NCBI RefSeq assembly: GCF_048323695.1 | Contig: NZ_JBLWFT010000002.1 | Coordinates: 62,001 to 126,000, forward strand | Direction: 5' to 3' | DNA: 64,000 bases | Source of the DNA: Aquisalimonas sp007126095 | GTDB lineage: Bacteria > Pseudomonadota > Gammaproteobacteria > Nitrococcales > Aquisalimonadaceae | Part shown: piece after piece, positions 34,622 to 42,037 of the stretch | Numbering within the stretch: the stretch's first letter is position 1 | How the letters are laid out: each line of letters begins with the position of its first letter | Notes under the pieces: model-generated | Databases searched by the model: none | Seen by the model: the letters and a program-made list of their open reading frames with translations, nothing else | What the model was told of the DNA's origin: nothing | Position numbers and translations under genes: made by a program

Positions 34622-35356
34622 TTACCGAATGCCGAACACGCTCTCGCTCCAGGGGCGCAGATCCAGCTCGAATGTCCAGCAGTCCCGGGGCTGTGTGTGG
34701 AGGTGCCAGTAGGCGTCGGCGATATGCTCGGGGTCGAGAATGCCGTCGTGAGCCTTTGTCGCGTAGCGCTCCGGGAAGTTGTCGCGGATGAACGCCGTGT
34801 CGATGGCGCCATCGATGATCGGGTGGGCCACGTGAATGCCCTGCGGTGCCAGCTCCCGCGCCATGCTCTCGGCCAGTGAGCGCAGCGCGTGCTTGGCGCC
34901 GGAGAATGCCGAGAACCCGGCCCGGCCGCGGACACTGGCGCTCGCGCCGGTGAAGATGATGGTGCCCCGCTCGCGCGGCACCATGACCCGGGCCGCCTCG
35001 CGCCCCGTTAGAAAGCCGGCGAACGCCGCCATTTCCCACACCTTGCAGTAGACCCGCGCCGTGGTCTCCAGAATCGGGTAGTGGACGTTGGCGCCGATGT
35101 TGAACACGGCCACCTCGACTGGTCCGACCTGGGCCTCGATGACGTCGACCATCGCCGTGACCTGCTCCTCGTTGCGGGCGTCGCAGCCGAAGGCGCGAGC
35201 CTGGCCGCCCTCGGAGTGAATGGCGTCCACCAACGGCGCCAGCTTGTCCTCGTTCCGGCGAGCGACACAGGCCACGTAGCCCTCGCGGGCAAATCGCCTT
35301 GCGATGGCGCCGCCGGTCGCGTCGCCCGCCCCAACCACCAGTGCCGCCTTGTTCAC
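34622..35356 (-). CDS. Short-chain dehydrogenase/reductase (atypical active site)
   Basis: A 244-residue Rossmann protein. The cofactor loop AALVVGAGDATGGAIARRF and the FNIGANVHYP strand are typical, but the catalytic YxxxK is FSGAK, with phenylalanine in place of tyrosine (FSAFSGAKHALRSLAESMARELAPQGIHVAH). The same change is usual in a recognisable SDR subgroup, so it may be functional in a different reaction or as a cofactor-binding protein. First gene of the operon; its promoter (35400-35427) overlaps an HxlR-type operator. Confidence 0.88.
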   Translation of the reverse strand: MNKAALVVGAGDATGGAIARRFAREGYVACVARRNEDKLAPLVDAIHSEGGQARAFGCDARNEEQVTAMVDVIEAQVGPVEVAVFNIGANVHYPILETTARVYCKVWEMAAFAGFLTGREAARVMVPRERGTIIFTGASASVRGRAGFSAFSGAKHALRSLAESMARELAPQGIHVAHPIIDGAIDTAFIRDNFPERYATKAHDGILDPEHIADAYWHLHTQPRDCWTFELDLRPWSESVFGIR

Positions 35357-35372
35357 GGGGTTCTCCTCTAGG

Positions 35373-35387
35373 GTTCCTTTTTGGAAC
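35373..35387. promoter_or_regulatory. HxlR operator site 1
   Basis: Perfect inverted repeat GTTCC-TTTTT-GGAAC in the SDR/hxlR divergent spacer. It lies just downstream of the predicted start of SDR transcription. Confidence 0.6.
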
Positions 35388-35399
35388 TTGAGTTTGAAA

Positions 35400-35427
35400 G
35401 GTATAGTTCTTTTATGGAACCTGTCAA
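35400..35427 (-). promoter_or_regulatory. Sigma-70 promoter of the SDR-isomerase-thioesterase operon
   Basis: On the minus strand TTGACA (35427-35422) and TATACC (35405-35400) are 16 bases apart. The -35 is a perfect consensus. The spacer is filled by operator site 2, so a bound repressor would block polymerase. Confidence 0.6.
35406..35420. promoter_or_regulatory. HxlR operator site 2
   Basis: GTTCT-TTTAT-GGAAC, a near-perfect copy of site 1, centred 33 bases (about three helical turns) from it. It occupies the -35/-10 spacer of the SDR promoter and precedes hxlR. Confidence 0.6.
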
Positions 35428-35458
35428 TCTGTATGCCAGTGACTCAACAGGAGCCGCC

Positions 35459-35950
35459 ATGCGCTGGGAAGAACTGGATCAACAGCCCTGCTCCCTGGCC
35501 CGCACGCTCTCCGTGATTGGCGATCGGTGGACGCTCGTCATCCTGCGCGACTGTTTTCTCGGCGTGCGCCGTTTCGACGATTTCGAGGCGCGTCTGGGGA
35601 TCACCCGTCACATCCTGTCCGACCGGCTGAAGAAGCTCCACGATGCGGGCGTCCTCGAGAAGCGGCCCTACCAGGAGCGCCCGCGGCGCGAGGAATACCG
35701 GCTCACCGCCAAGGGACGGGATCTTTACCCGGTCATTCTTTCCCTGGTGCACTGGGGTGACCGGCACATGGTGGATGAGAACGGCCCGCCGGTCCGCCAC
35801 CGGCACCGCAACTGCGGCTGCTATACCCGCGCGGTTCTCACCTGCAGCGAGTGCGGCCAGGAGCTCCGCCCCCAGGACGTGGAGGTCGAGGAGTCACCGG
35901 CCTGGGCCGGCCGGGTGATGCCGCGAAAGCGGACCCGGGCCCCGGAGTAA
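35459..35950 (+). CDS. HxlR-family transcriptional regulator with C-terminal Cys-rich tail
   Basis: A 163-residue winged-helix regulator. QPCSLARTLSVIGDRWTLVILRDCFLGVRRFDDF, LGITRHILSDRLKKLHDAGVL and YRLTAKGRDLYPVI are HxlR signatures, with the conserved redox-active Cys11. After the usual domain comes an extension with CGC and CSECG (HRNCGCYTRAVLTCSECGQEL), probably a zinc ribbon. HxlR proteins often sense electrophiles such as quinones or aldehydes through the N-terminal cysteine. AGGAGCCGCC supports the ATG at 35459; another at 35414 lacks a site. Divergent from the SDR operon and likely its repressor. Confidence 0.88.
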   Translation: MRWEELDQQPCSLARTLSVIGDRWTLVILRDCFLGVRRFDDFEARLGITRHILSDRLKKLHDAGVLEKRPYQERPRREEYRLTAKGRDLYPVILSLVHWGDRHMVDENGPPVRHRHRNCGCYTRAVLTCSECGQELRPQDVEVEESPAWAGRVMPRKRTRAPE

Positions 35951-35984
35951 GCTGTTCGGTACAAAAGGCACAGGCTTGGCGTAG

Positions 35985-36004
35985 GGTGGTCCTTCAGGTC
36001 CACC
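35985..36004. terminator. Hairpin after hxlR
   Basis: GGTGG and CCACC arms, with one T-T mismatch and a CC/GG inner pair, enclose the loop TTCA, 35 bases after the hxlR stop and 44 bases before the FMN reductase ATG. No T-run follows. Confidence 0.3.
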
Positions 36005-36047
36005 ACAATCACCGATTAACCATCTATTCAACGAGCCGGAGACCCCC

Positions 36048-36623
36048 ATGAGCCGCATTCTCGTCTTCTCGGGCAGCGCCCGCACCGAGTCCTTCAACAA
36101 ACGTCTGGCGCGACTGGCCGCGGAGAGCGTGGAGCAGCAGGGGGGCGAGGCCACGTTCGTGGACCTGCGTGACTACCCCATGCCGTTCTACGACGGCGAC
36201 CTGGAACAGGCGTCGGGGGTGCCCGAGCACGCACGGCGCATGAAGGCGCTGCTTGCAGAGCACCAGGGGCTGATCGTGGCCTCGCCCGAGTACAACGGGT
36301 TCATTACGCCGCTGCTGAAGAACACTCTGGACTGGCTCTCCCGGCCGGACGGTGAGGAGAACGGGCTGGCCCTTTTCCAGGGGCGCGTGGCCTGCGTGGT
36401 GTCCGCTTCCCCCGGGGGCTTCGGCGGGATGCGCAGCCTTACCCTGGCGCGGCAGCTACTGGTGAACCTCGGTGTGACGGTCCTCCCGGATCAGTTGGCG
36501 GTGCCCCGGGCGCATCAGGCGTTCGACGAGAACGGCCGTTTCACCGATGACGGCACCCGGCAGCGACTGGATCAGCTCTGTGCCCGGCTGGTCGATACCG
36601 TGGGTCGCCTCCATCCCGATTAG
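36048..36623 (+). CDS. NADPH-dependent FMN reductase
   Basis: A 191-residue flavodoxin-like protein. GSARTESFNKRLARLAAE contacts the FMN phosphate; SPEYNGFITPLLKNTLDWLSR is the signature for the NADPH-dependent FMN reductase family, as in ChrR and azoreductases. Such enzymes reduce quinones, azo dyes, nitro compounds or chromate. It follows hxlR on the same strand, separated by a weak hairpin, so it may share the electrophile response. CGGAGACCCCC precedes the ATG. Confidence 0.9.
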   Translation: MSRILVFSGSARTESFNKRLARLAAESVEQQGGEATFVDLRDYPMPFYDGDLEQASGVPEHARRMKALLAEHQGLIVASPEYNGFITPLLKNTLDWLSRPDGEENGLALFQGRVACVVSASPGGFGGMRSLTLARQLLVNLGVTVLPDQLAVPRAHQAFDENGRFTDDGTRQRLDQLCARLVDTVGRLHPD

Positions 36624-36714
36624 AAAGCCCGTTCCACGCCTGTAGGGTTGAGACCAAAATTACCGAAAACGGAGTGAGGTTGCGCATTGTTACCCCTTTC
36701 CGCGCACCAACCAA

Positions 36715-36810
36715 GCGCTGATCGGCGCTGCCGGCAAATCCACGACGCTGAAGCCGGTCATGGGTAGCGTGCGGCGTCGGCAAGGATCGATCCGCATCGA
36801 GGGCGGGGAA
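36715..36810 (+). pseudogene. Remnant of an ABC transporter ATPase (LivF/LivG-like N-terminus)
   Basis: In one frame the DNA reads ALIGAAGKSTTLKPVMGSV and then RRRQGSIRIEGGE, close to the opening of branched-chain amino acid ABC ATPases (ALIGANGAGKSTTL-x-x-I-MG, GSIRFEG). The P-loop is shortened: G-A-A-G-K-S-T instead of G-A-N-G-A-G-K-S-T, a two-codon loss. No start codon, Q-loop, LSGGQ or Walker B follows. It lies in the 272-base space between the FMN reductase and the modA-like gene. The rest of this space shows no other gene. Confidence 0.5.
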
Positions 36811-36895
36811 ACCTGGTTGTTCCTGACTATGGTCTTCGCCTTCGGACACCGCCTGGAGGAGCAGGTCACCGAGGCGGTTCGCGAAGCCGGCGGCG

Positions 36896-37687
36896 CTAGT
36901 CATCCGGCAGGGCGAAACCGAAGTCTTCCAGAATGCTCCGGGCAGGCTCCTCCTGCAGGTAGGCGTAGAACATGCGGGCGGTCTCGCCGGCACCGTCCAC
37001 CAGCGCCATCCGTTGCCGGAGCGGTGTGTGCGCCTCCTCGGGGATCAGCGCATGGTCGCTGCGTGCCGCAATGCTCGGGGCGCGGGCGAGAGAGTAGGCG
37101 ACAATGCCTCCCTGGGCCTCGCCCGACAGCGCCAGGCGGGCGGCCTGGGACACGTTCTCGCCCTGGATCAGACGCGGGCGGATCGTCTGCCACAGCCCCT
37201 TCGACTGCAGCGCCTCCATGGCGGCGACCCCGTAGGGCGCGTGGTCGGGGTTGGCAATGGCGAATCGCGTGATCTCGCCCGCCTCCAGGCGCTGGCGGAG
37301 CTTGTCCAGTGACCCGTCGACGATATCGGCCGGGTCACCGGCGGGGGCGATCACCACGATGCGGCCGATGGCGTAGAGCGTGCCTTCGTCCTCGGTATGC
37401 CCGTCACGCTCGAGGGCAAAGACGTACTCTTCGTCGGCCGACAGGTAAAGCTCGAAGGGGGCGCCCTGGGCGATCTGGCGCCGGAAGTTGCCGCTGGAGC
37501 CGAAATTGAGGCGCACCGAGCGCCCGGTCTCGTCGTGGAAGCGCTCCGCAACCTCCTCCAGCGCGAACTGGAGGTCGGACGCGGCGGCGATGATGGGGCG
37601 GTCCGCCTGACTGATCGCGGGGGCGAAACCCGCCAGGGCGAAGGCGAGGCAACGGAACAGGGTGACAGCGGAGCGGTGCATGTCCAT
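36896..37687 (-). CDS. modA: ModA-like molybdate/oxyanion-binding periplasmic protein
   Basis: A 263-residue binding protein. Signal peptide MDMHRSAVTLFRCLAFALAG... ends near PAISQA-DR. Mature motifs AAASDLQFALEEVAERF, FGSSGNFRRQIAQGAPFELYLSADE and GIVAYSLA are those of ModA, with serines that bind the oxyanion. There is no modB or modC beside it; it is the last gene of the tungstate operon, 63 bases after tupA. It may supply molybdate to the same permease or work as a sink. The gene symbol is a family label. Confidence 0.85.
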   Translation of the reverse strand: MDMHRSAVTLFRCLAFALAGFAPAISQADRPIIAAASDLQFALEEVAERFHDETGRSVRLNFGSSGNFRRQIAQGAPFELYLSADEEYVFALERDGHTEDEGTLYAIGRIVVIAPAGDPADIVDGSLDKLRQRLEAGEITRFAIANPDHAPYGVAAMEALQSKGLWQTIRPRLIQGENVSQAARLALSGEAQGGIVAYSLARAPSIAARSDHALIPEEAHTPLRQRMALVDGAGETARMFYAYLQEEPARSILEDFGFALPDD

Positions 37688-37750
37688 GGCCTTGTACGTC
37701 CGGTGGATGGTGTCGGCTGGTGCAAGACTCAGGTGCCGCGGGCCGGGGCG

Positions 37751-38572
37751 TCAAGGCTCCGGAGGCGTGGCGTCATTCGGGAAGAACAGCTGTTGCCCGC
37801 GCAACCTGAAGCTGGCGATCGCCTCCTGCCCCTGGTCGGAGAGCAGCCACTCGTGCCATTGGCGGGCCTTGTCGTGCTTCACGTGGGGGTGGCGGTCGCC
37901 ATCGAGCAGCAGGCTGCCGTACTGGTTGAACATCACGTCGTCGCCGTCGAAGAGCAGGGTCAGATTCTGGCGATTGCCGAAGGCGGTCCATGTCGCGCGG
38001 TCGGCATAGGTGTAGGCGTCCATTGCCGCGGCCGTATTGAGCGTCCCGCCCATGCCGCTGCCCAGTTCCCGGTACCAGCGGCCGCGCGGCTGGATGCCGG
38101 CATCGTGCCAGAGGTTGCGTTCGGCGCGGTGGGTGCCGCTGTCGTCACCCCGGGACGTGAACGGATGCTCCCCGTCGGCGATGCGGCGGAATGCGTCCAG
38201 GGCGCTGTCGGCGCCGGCGACGTCCGCCGGGTCATCGGCCGGGCCGACGAGCACGAAGTCGTTGGACATGACATGGCGCCGCTCCGCGGCGTAGCCGTCG
38301 CTGACGAATGCCTCCTCGGCGGCCGTGTCATGCACCAGCAGGACGTCTGCATCGCCGCGGCGACCGATCTCGAATGCCTGGCCGGTACCGACCGCGACCA
38401 CCCGGACATGGATTCCCGTCGCCTCCCGGAATTTCGGCACGATGTGGTCGAACAGACCGGAGGCCTCGGTGGAGGTGGTAGAGGCGAGGGTGATGGAATC
38501 GCCGGCCTGCACCGCGCCGGTGATGGCGAGGGCGATCGCCGCAAACAGCGCCCGTGGTCCCGATCGCCTCAT
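37751..38572 (-). CDS. tupA: TupA-like tungstate-binding periplasmic protein
   Basis: A 273-residue substrate-binding protein with an N-terminal signal peptide (cleavage near AVQA-GDS). The motif ASTTSTEASGLFDHIVPKF matches the TupA/WtpA-like TTTS anion-binding start, and TSRGDDSGTHRAERNLWHDAG and FNQYGSLLLD are characteristic of TupA. It delivers tungstate to TupB/TupC. Thirteen bases separate it from tupC, so it is in the same operon. Two different oxyanion-binding genes (tupA, modA-like) sit behind one permease and ATPase. Confidence 0.9.
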   Translation of the reverse strand: MRRSGPRALFAAIALAITGAVQAGDSITLASTTSTEASGLFDHIVPKFREATGIHVRVVAVGTGQAFEIGRRGDADVLLVHDTAAEEAFVSDGYAAERRHVMSNDFVLVGPADDPADVAGADSALDAFRRIADGEHPFTSRGDDSGTHRAERNLWHDAGIQPRGRWYRELGSGMGGTLNTAAAMDAYTYADRATWTAFGNRQNLTLLFDGDDVMFNQYGSLLLDGDRHPHVKHDKARQWHEWLLSDQGQEAIASFRLRGQQLFFPNDATPPEP

Positions 38573-38585
38573 TGCCAGCCTCCCG

Positions 38586-39320
38586 TCACCAGACCAGATC
38601 GCCCCGCACGAATGCTGCCGCCTGCGCCGAGCGCGGGGCCTCGAAGAACTGCTGTACCGGTGAGCGCTCCACCAGTGTTCCGTTCACCAGAAATATCACG
38701 TCGTCCGCCAGACGCCGGGCCTGACCAAGGTCGTGCGTGCTCATGACGATGCAGGTGCCGTTGTGGTGGAAGGTGTCCACTGCCTCTTCCACCGCCCGGA
38801 TCGCCGCGGGGTCGAGCGCGGCGGTGGGCTCATCCATGAACAGGATCTCCGGGCGCAGCGCCCAGGCCCGGGCCAGAGCCAGACGTTGCTGCTCGCCGCC
38901 GGAGAGCACACGTGCGGGTCGGTGTGCGATCGCCTGCAGGCCGAACTGCTCGATGGCCTCGTCGGCGCGCCGGGCGCGCTCCCGCCGCGGCACGCCCTGG
39001 GCGCCAAGGGCGTGGCGCACGTTCGCAAGCGCCGAACGGCGCAGCAGCACCGGCCGCTGGAACACCATGGCCTGCCGGCGGCGGATGGTGTCCGGTGTGG
39101 CGCCGCCGCACCAGCGCACGGTGCCCGCCGTTGGCGCCAAGAGGCCGTGACAGATCCGCATCAACAGGCTCTTGCCGGCTCCGTTCGGACCCATGATCAA
39201 CGTCTTGCCGTTGCGCTCCAGGCGCAGGTCCAGGGGGTGCAGCAGCGTCTGTCCGCGATGGCGGAACGCCACCCCTTCCAGTTCCAGCGGCAGCAGCGAC
39301 AACGGCTCGGCCCGGTTCAT
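38586..39320 (-). CDS. tupC: Tungstate ABC transporter ATP-binding protein
   Basis: A 244-residue ABC ATPase. Walker A is IMGPNGAGKSLLM (GPNGAGKS), followed by the Q-loop in AMVFQRPVLL, the signature LSGGEQQRLALARAWAL and Walker B EILFMDEPTAALDP; the H-loop lies in VMSTHDLGQARRLADDV. It powers TupB. The ATG overlaps the tupB stop by four bases (ATGA, 39317-39320). The signature and order match tungstate-type importers rather than ModC, as no C-terminal TOBE domain is present. Confidence 0.92.
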   Translation of the reverse strand: MNRAEPLSLLPLELEGVAFRHRGQTLLHPLDLRLERNGKTLIMGPNGAGKSLLMRICHGLLAPTAGTVRWCGGATPDTIRRRQAMVFQRPVLLRRSALANVRHALGAQGVPRRERARRADEAIEQFGLQAIAHRPARVLSGGEQQRLALARAWALRPEILFMDEPTAALDPAAIRAVEEAVDTFHHNGTCIVMSTHDLGQARRLADDVIFLVNGTLVERSPVQQFFEAPRSAQAAAFVRGDLVW

Positions 39321-40012
39321 CCCAACCGCCTCCTGGCCGACTCACCGACCATGTACGCCACCGCATTCACTGTGGCCACCAGCACCAGCAGAATGATGCC
39401 AAGCCCGAGGGCCAGCGGCAGGTTGCCACGGTTGGTCTCCAGGGCGATGGAGGTGGTCATGACGCGGGTCACGCCGGAGATGTTGCCGCCGACGATGAGT
39501 ACGGCGCCCACCTCGGCGCTGGCCCGCCCGAACCCGGCCAGAACGACGGTGGTCAGGCTGAAGCGGGCGTCCCACAGCAGCGTTGGAATGGCGCCCAGCC
39601 TGGATACGCCGAGGGACTGGAGCTGCTCCCGGTACTCGCCCCAGAGCTCCTCGATCACCTGGCGGGACAGGGCGGCAACGATCGGGAGTATGAGCACGAC
39701 CTGGGCAATCACCATGGCCGTGGGCGTGAACAGCAACCCCAGTTCCCCGAGCGGGCCGGCCCGCGAGAGCATCAGGTAGACCATCAGCCCCGCAACCACC
39801 GGCGGCAGCCCCATGAAGGCATTGAGGATGACGATCAGCAGCCCGCGGCCGGGGAACTGCCACAGGGCGATGGCGGCGCCCAGCGGCAGGGCAATGGCAC
39901 TGGCAATGAGCACCGCCGTCAGGGAGACCTGCAGCGACAGCGTGACGATTTCCACCAGCACCGGATCCCGTTCGGCGATCAACCGGAAGGCGGCCTGAAA
40001 GGCGTTGTCCAT
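39317..40012 (-). CDS. tupB: Tungstate ABC transporter permease
   Basis: A 231-residue inner-membrane permease with about five or six helices. The cytoplasmic loop EEYREQLQSLGVSRLGAIPTLLWDARFSL corresponds to the EAA-type ATPase-contact motif, and GFGRASAEVGAVLIVGGNISGVTRVMTTSIALE is the TupB/MetI-like ending. The reading frame opens 30 codons upstream, but the ATG beginning DNAFQAAFRLIAERD is the family start. First gene of the operon, divergent from the HTH regulator. Confidence 0.9.
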   Translation of the reverse strand: MDNAFQAAFRLIAERDPVLVEIVTLSLQVSLTAVLIASAIALPLGAAIALWQFPGRGLLIVILNAFMGLPPVVAGLMVYLMLSRAGPLGELGLLFTPTAMVIAQVVLILPIVAALSRQVIEELWGEYREQLQSLGVSRLGAIPTLLWDARFSLTTVVLAGFGRASAEVGAVLIVGGNISGVTRVMTTSIALETNRGNLPLALGLGIILLVLVATVNAVAYMVGESARRRLG

Positions 40013-40033
40013 GGTGTTCCGCGCGTTGTTATC

Positions 40034-40083
40034 TTTCCGGCATTGTCTGCACGGCGTACACTCAATGCACCTGTTTCCGGAAA
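40034..40083. promoter_or_regulatory. TTTCCGG repeats in the tupB/regulator spacer
   Basis: TTTCCGG occurs at 40034-40040 and again at 40074-40080, the second as part of the ten-base palindrome TTTCCGGAAA (40074-40083), 40 bases apart. The first overlaps a weak -35 (TTTCCG) whose partner TACACT (40057-40062) would drive the regulator. Possible operators for the divergent regulator; not verified. Confidence 0.35.
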
Positions 40084-40095
40084 ATATGCAGTCAA

Positions 40096-40998
40096 ATGAC
40101 AAGAAACGGCGAGAACGCCCCGGAGCGTTACCTCACCACGGCGGAGGTGGCGGCCTACCTGCGGCTCAAGGAACGCAAGGTCTACGATCTCGTGAAGCAG
40201 GGGGTGATCCCCTGTTCGCGCGCGACCGGCAAGCTGCTGTTTCCGCGGGAGAGCATCGACCTGTGGGTCATGAGTCACCTTGAAGGCGACCAGGCGCCGT
40301 CGCGGGACATCCCGCCGGTGCTGGCCGGCAGCCAGGATCCGCTGCTGGAATGGGCCGTGCGCGAGGCCGGGTCGGACCTCGCCCTGCTGTGCCACGGCAG
40401 CGGCGACGGCGCCCGGCGCCTGCTGCGTGACGAGGCCATGGTCGCCGGGCTGCACGTGATCGATCATGGCACGGGGCGGTACAACGATCCGGTGACCCTC
40501 GGCCTGGGCGGCATGCGCGATCTGGTGATCATTCACTGGGGGCGGCGTCGGCAGGGTCTGCTGGTTCAGCCGGGTAACCCGCGCGGCATCCGAACGCTCG
40601 CCGATCTGGCGGAGCAGCCCGTCCGGGTCGCGCACCGGCAGCGGGAAGCGGGGGCCGATGCCCTGTTTCGCTCGCTGCTGGAGCGGTCGGCCATCGACGC
40701 GGCGCGGCTGGACTTCACGCCCCACGCATCCCTGAGCGAGGACGATCTTGCCCTGGCGGTGCGGGAGGGCGAGGCGGAGACCGGCTTGGCGGTGGAGGCA
40801 GCGGCGCGGCGGCACGGCCTGGATTTCATACCCCTGCATGAAGAGGATTTCGACCTGGCCATGCGGCGGCGCAGCTACTTCCAGCCACCGATACAGCGGC
40901 TGATGGCGTTCGCCCGCACGGAGCGCCTGGCCCGGCGGGCGGCCGCCATGGGCGGTTACGACATCACCGGGCTCGGCGCCGTCCAGTACAACGCCTGA
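40096..40998 (+). CDS. Transcriptional regulator: excisionase-type HTH fused to oxyanion-binding (PBP-like) domain
   Basis: A 300-residue protein. Residues 10-62 (YLTTAEVAAYLRLKERKVYDLVKQGVIP, KLLFPRESID) form an excisionase/MerR-like helix-turn-helix. Residues 75-290 resemble a periplasmic-binding-protein fold without a signal peptide (LLCHGSGDGARRLLRD, VTLGLGGMRDLVIIHWGRRRQGLL), as in the PBP-like domain found with molybdate regulators. Divergent orientation from tupBCA-modA suggests it senses tungstate or molybdate and controls that operon. It is unlike ModE in its HTH. Confidence 0.8.
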   Translation: MTRNGENAPERYLTTAEVAAYLRLKERKVYDLVKQGVIPCSRATGKLLFPRESIDLWVMSHLEGDQAPSRDIPPVLAGSQDPLLEWAVREAGSDLALLCHGSGDGARRLLRDEAMVAGLHVIDHGTGRYNDPVTLGLGGMRDLVIIHWGRRRQGLLVQPGNPRGIRTLADLAEQPVRVAHRQREAGADALFRSLLERSAIDAARLDFTPHASLSEDDLALAVREGEAETGLAVEAAARRHGLDFIPLHEEDFDLAMRRRSYFQPPIQRLMAFARTERLARRAAAMGGYDITGLGAVQYNA

Positions 40999-41036
40999 GC
41001 GCCGTGGGCCCGCGCTCCGCGTTCGTGCAGGGCGCG

Positions 41037-41582
41037 CTAATCCTCCAGCAGGTGCAGCTGGTTTTTCAGCAGTGACCGCGCCCCGCGCTCCCATGACACA
41101 TCGGTGTTGCCACGGATGTTCACGTGCCCCCCGGCGATGCGCTGGTCGCGGGCGACGTCGTGGAGTTCCAGGCTCATGTGCAGGATGAGGTTGCTGATCT
41201 TGCGCACGCTGCCGGCCAGGATGACCTCCGCCCCCAGCGCTTTGGCCACCGCGATCTGGCAGGACGGGCAGCGGTGCAGGTGGCGCCCGGCGGCGGCCTC
41301 GGCAACGGCGTCATCCAGGGCGGCGTGGTCGACGAGGTGGTAGTCGGGGTGGTCCGCCAGAGCCGCTCGCAGGACCTCGGCGGTCAGGGCGAGACGGCGT
41401 TCGTCCGCGGGGTCCTGGGGGTGGTAGCTGGTATCGCCCAGTGACGTGTCAATGATGCCGAAATCCAGAATCACCAGTGCCCGCGGCTCCGGGACCGCGG
41501 AAGCGGGCCAGGTCAGTGCCAGCGCCATGAGCGCACCGGCGAACAGAGACAGTCGGAACCGCATCGTCGTTGCACGTGTCAT
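41037..41582 (-). CDS. DUF3280/DUF2380-like periplasmic protein
   Basis: A 181-residue exported protein. A signal peptide (MRFRLSLFAGALMALALTWPASA) precedes ALVILDFGIIDTSLG and CPSCQIAVAKALGAEVILAGSVRKISNLILHMSLELHDV, a CxxC-containing fold seen in small DUF3280/DUF2380 proteins of unknown role. The C-terminus repeats the pattern of TolB-N-like or curli-related GSVRK strands. ATG at 41582 follows GGGAGACACC; a second ATG at 41564 also fits. Isolated on its strand. Confidence 0.65.
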   Translation of the reverse strand: MTRATTMRFRLSLFAGALMALALTWPASAVPEPRALVILDFGIIDTSLGDTSYHPQDPADERRLALTAEVLRAALADHPDYHLVDHAALDDAVAEAAAGRHLHRCPSCQIAVAKALGAEVILAGSVRKISNLILHMSLELHDVARDQRIAGGHVNIRGNTDVSWERGARSLLKNQLHLLED

Positions 41583-41681
41583 CAGGGTGTCTCCCTGCCG
41601 GGGTGTCGTGGCGTTCCGCCGCTGGCTGCGTCATCATGGCGCCCAACCGACACCCAACGCCGAACGGACGAGGTACGCTGC

Positions 41682-41990
41682 ATGTTCATCGCCATGAACC
41701 GCTTCCGCATCCACAAGGGGTACGAAGCCGAGTTCGAAAGCATCTGGGCCAGGCGCGATTCCCACCTGAAATCCGTGCCGGGTTTCATCTCCTTCAACCT
41801 GCTCCGCGGGCCGGCGCACGAGGACCATACGCTCTACGCCTCCCACAGTACCTGGGAGTCCCGTGACGCCTTCGACGCGTGGACACGCTCCGACGCGTTC
41901 AAGGAAGCCCACCGTAACGCCGGCGATCACCGCCACATCTACATGGAGGCCCCGGTCCTGGAGTGCTTCGAGGTGATCCAGGAGGAGTAG
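41682..41990 (+). CDS. Antibiotic biosynthesis monooxygenase (ABM)-domain protein, heme-degrading-like
   Basis: A 102-residue dimeric alpha/beta-barrel protein. MFIAMNRFRIHKGYEAEFESIWARRDSHL, VPGFISFNLLRG and WESRDAFDAWTRSDAFKEAH match the ABM family, closest to small IsdG/HmoA-like proteins of heme degradation. Heme-degrading members need an Asn, a Trp and a His; N7, W86-type tryptophans and a histidine near 76 are present, so degradation is possible but not shown. Upstream spacer holds no clear promoter. Confidence 0.85.
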   Translation: MFIAMNRFRIHKGYEAEFESIWARRDSHLKSVPGFISFNLLRGPAHEDHTLYASHSTWESRDAFDAWTRSDAFKEAHRNAGDHRHIYMEAPVLECFEVIQEE

Positions 41991-42037
41991 GCCCTGCAAC
42001 GGTTTGCCGAACCGCGCCGCCGGGCGCGGACGCGACG

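Noticed and set aside
36541..36993. 150-codon minus-strand ORF across the ABC remnant gap
   Set aside because: It overlaps both neighbouring genes antisense, has no ribosome site and no recognisable domain; the plus-strand P-loop relic is a better explanation.
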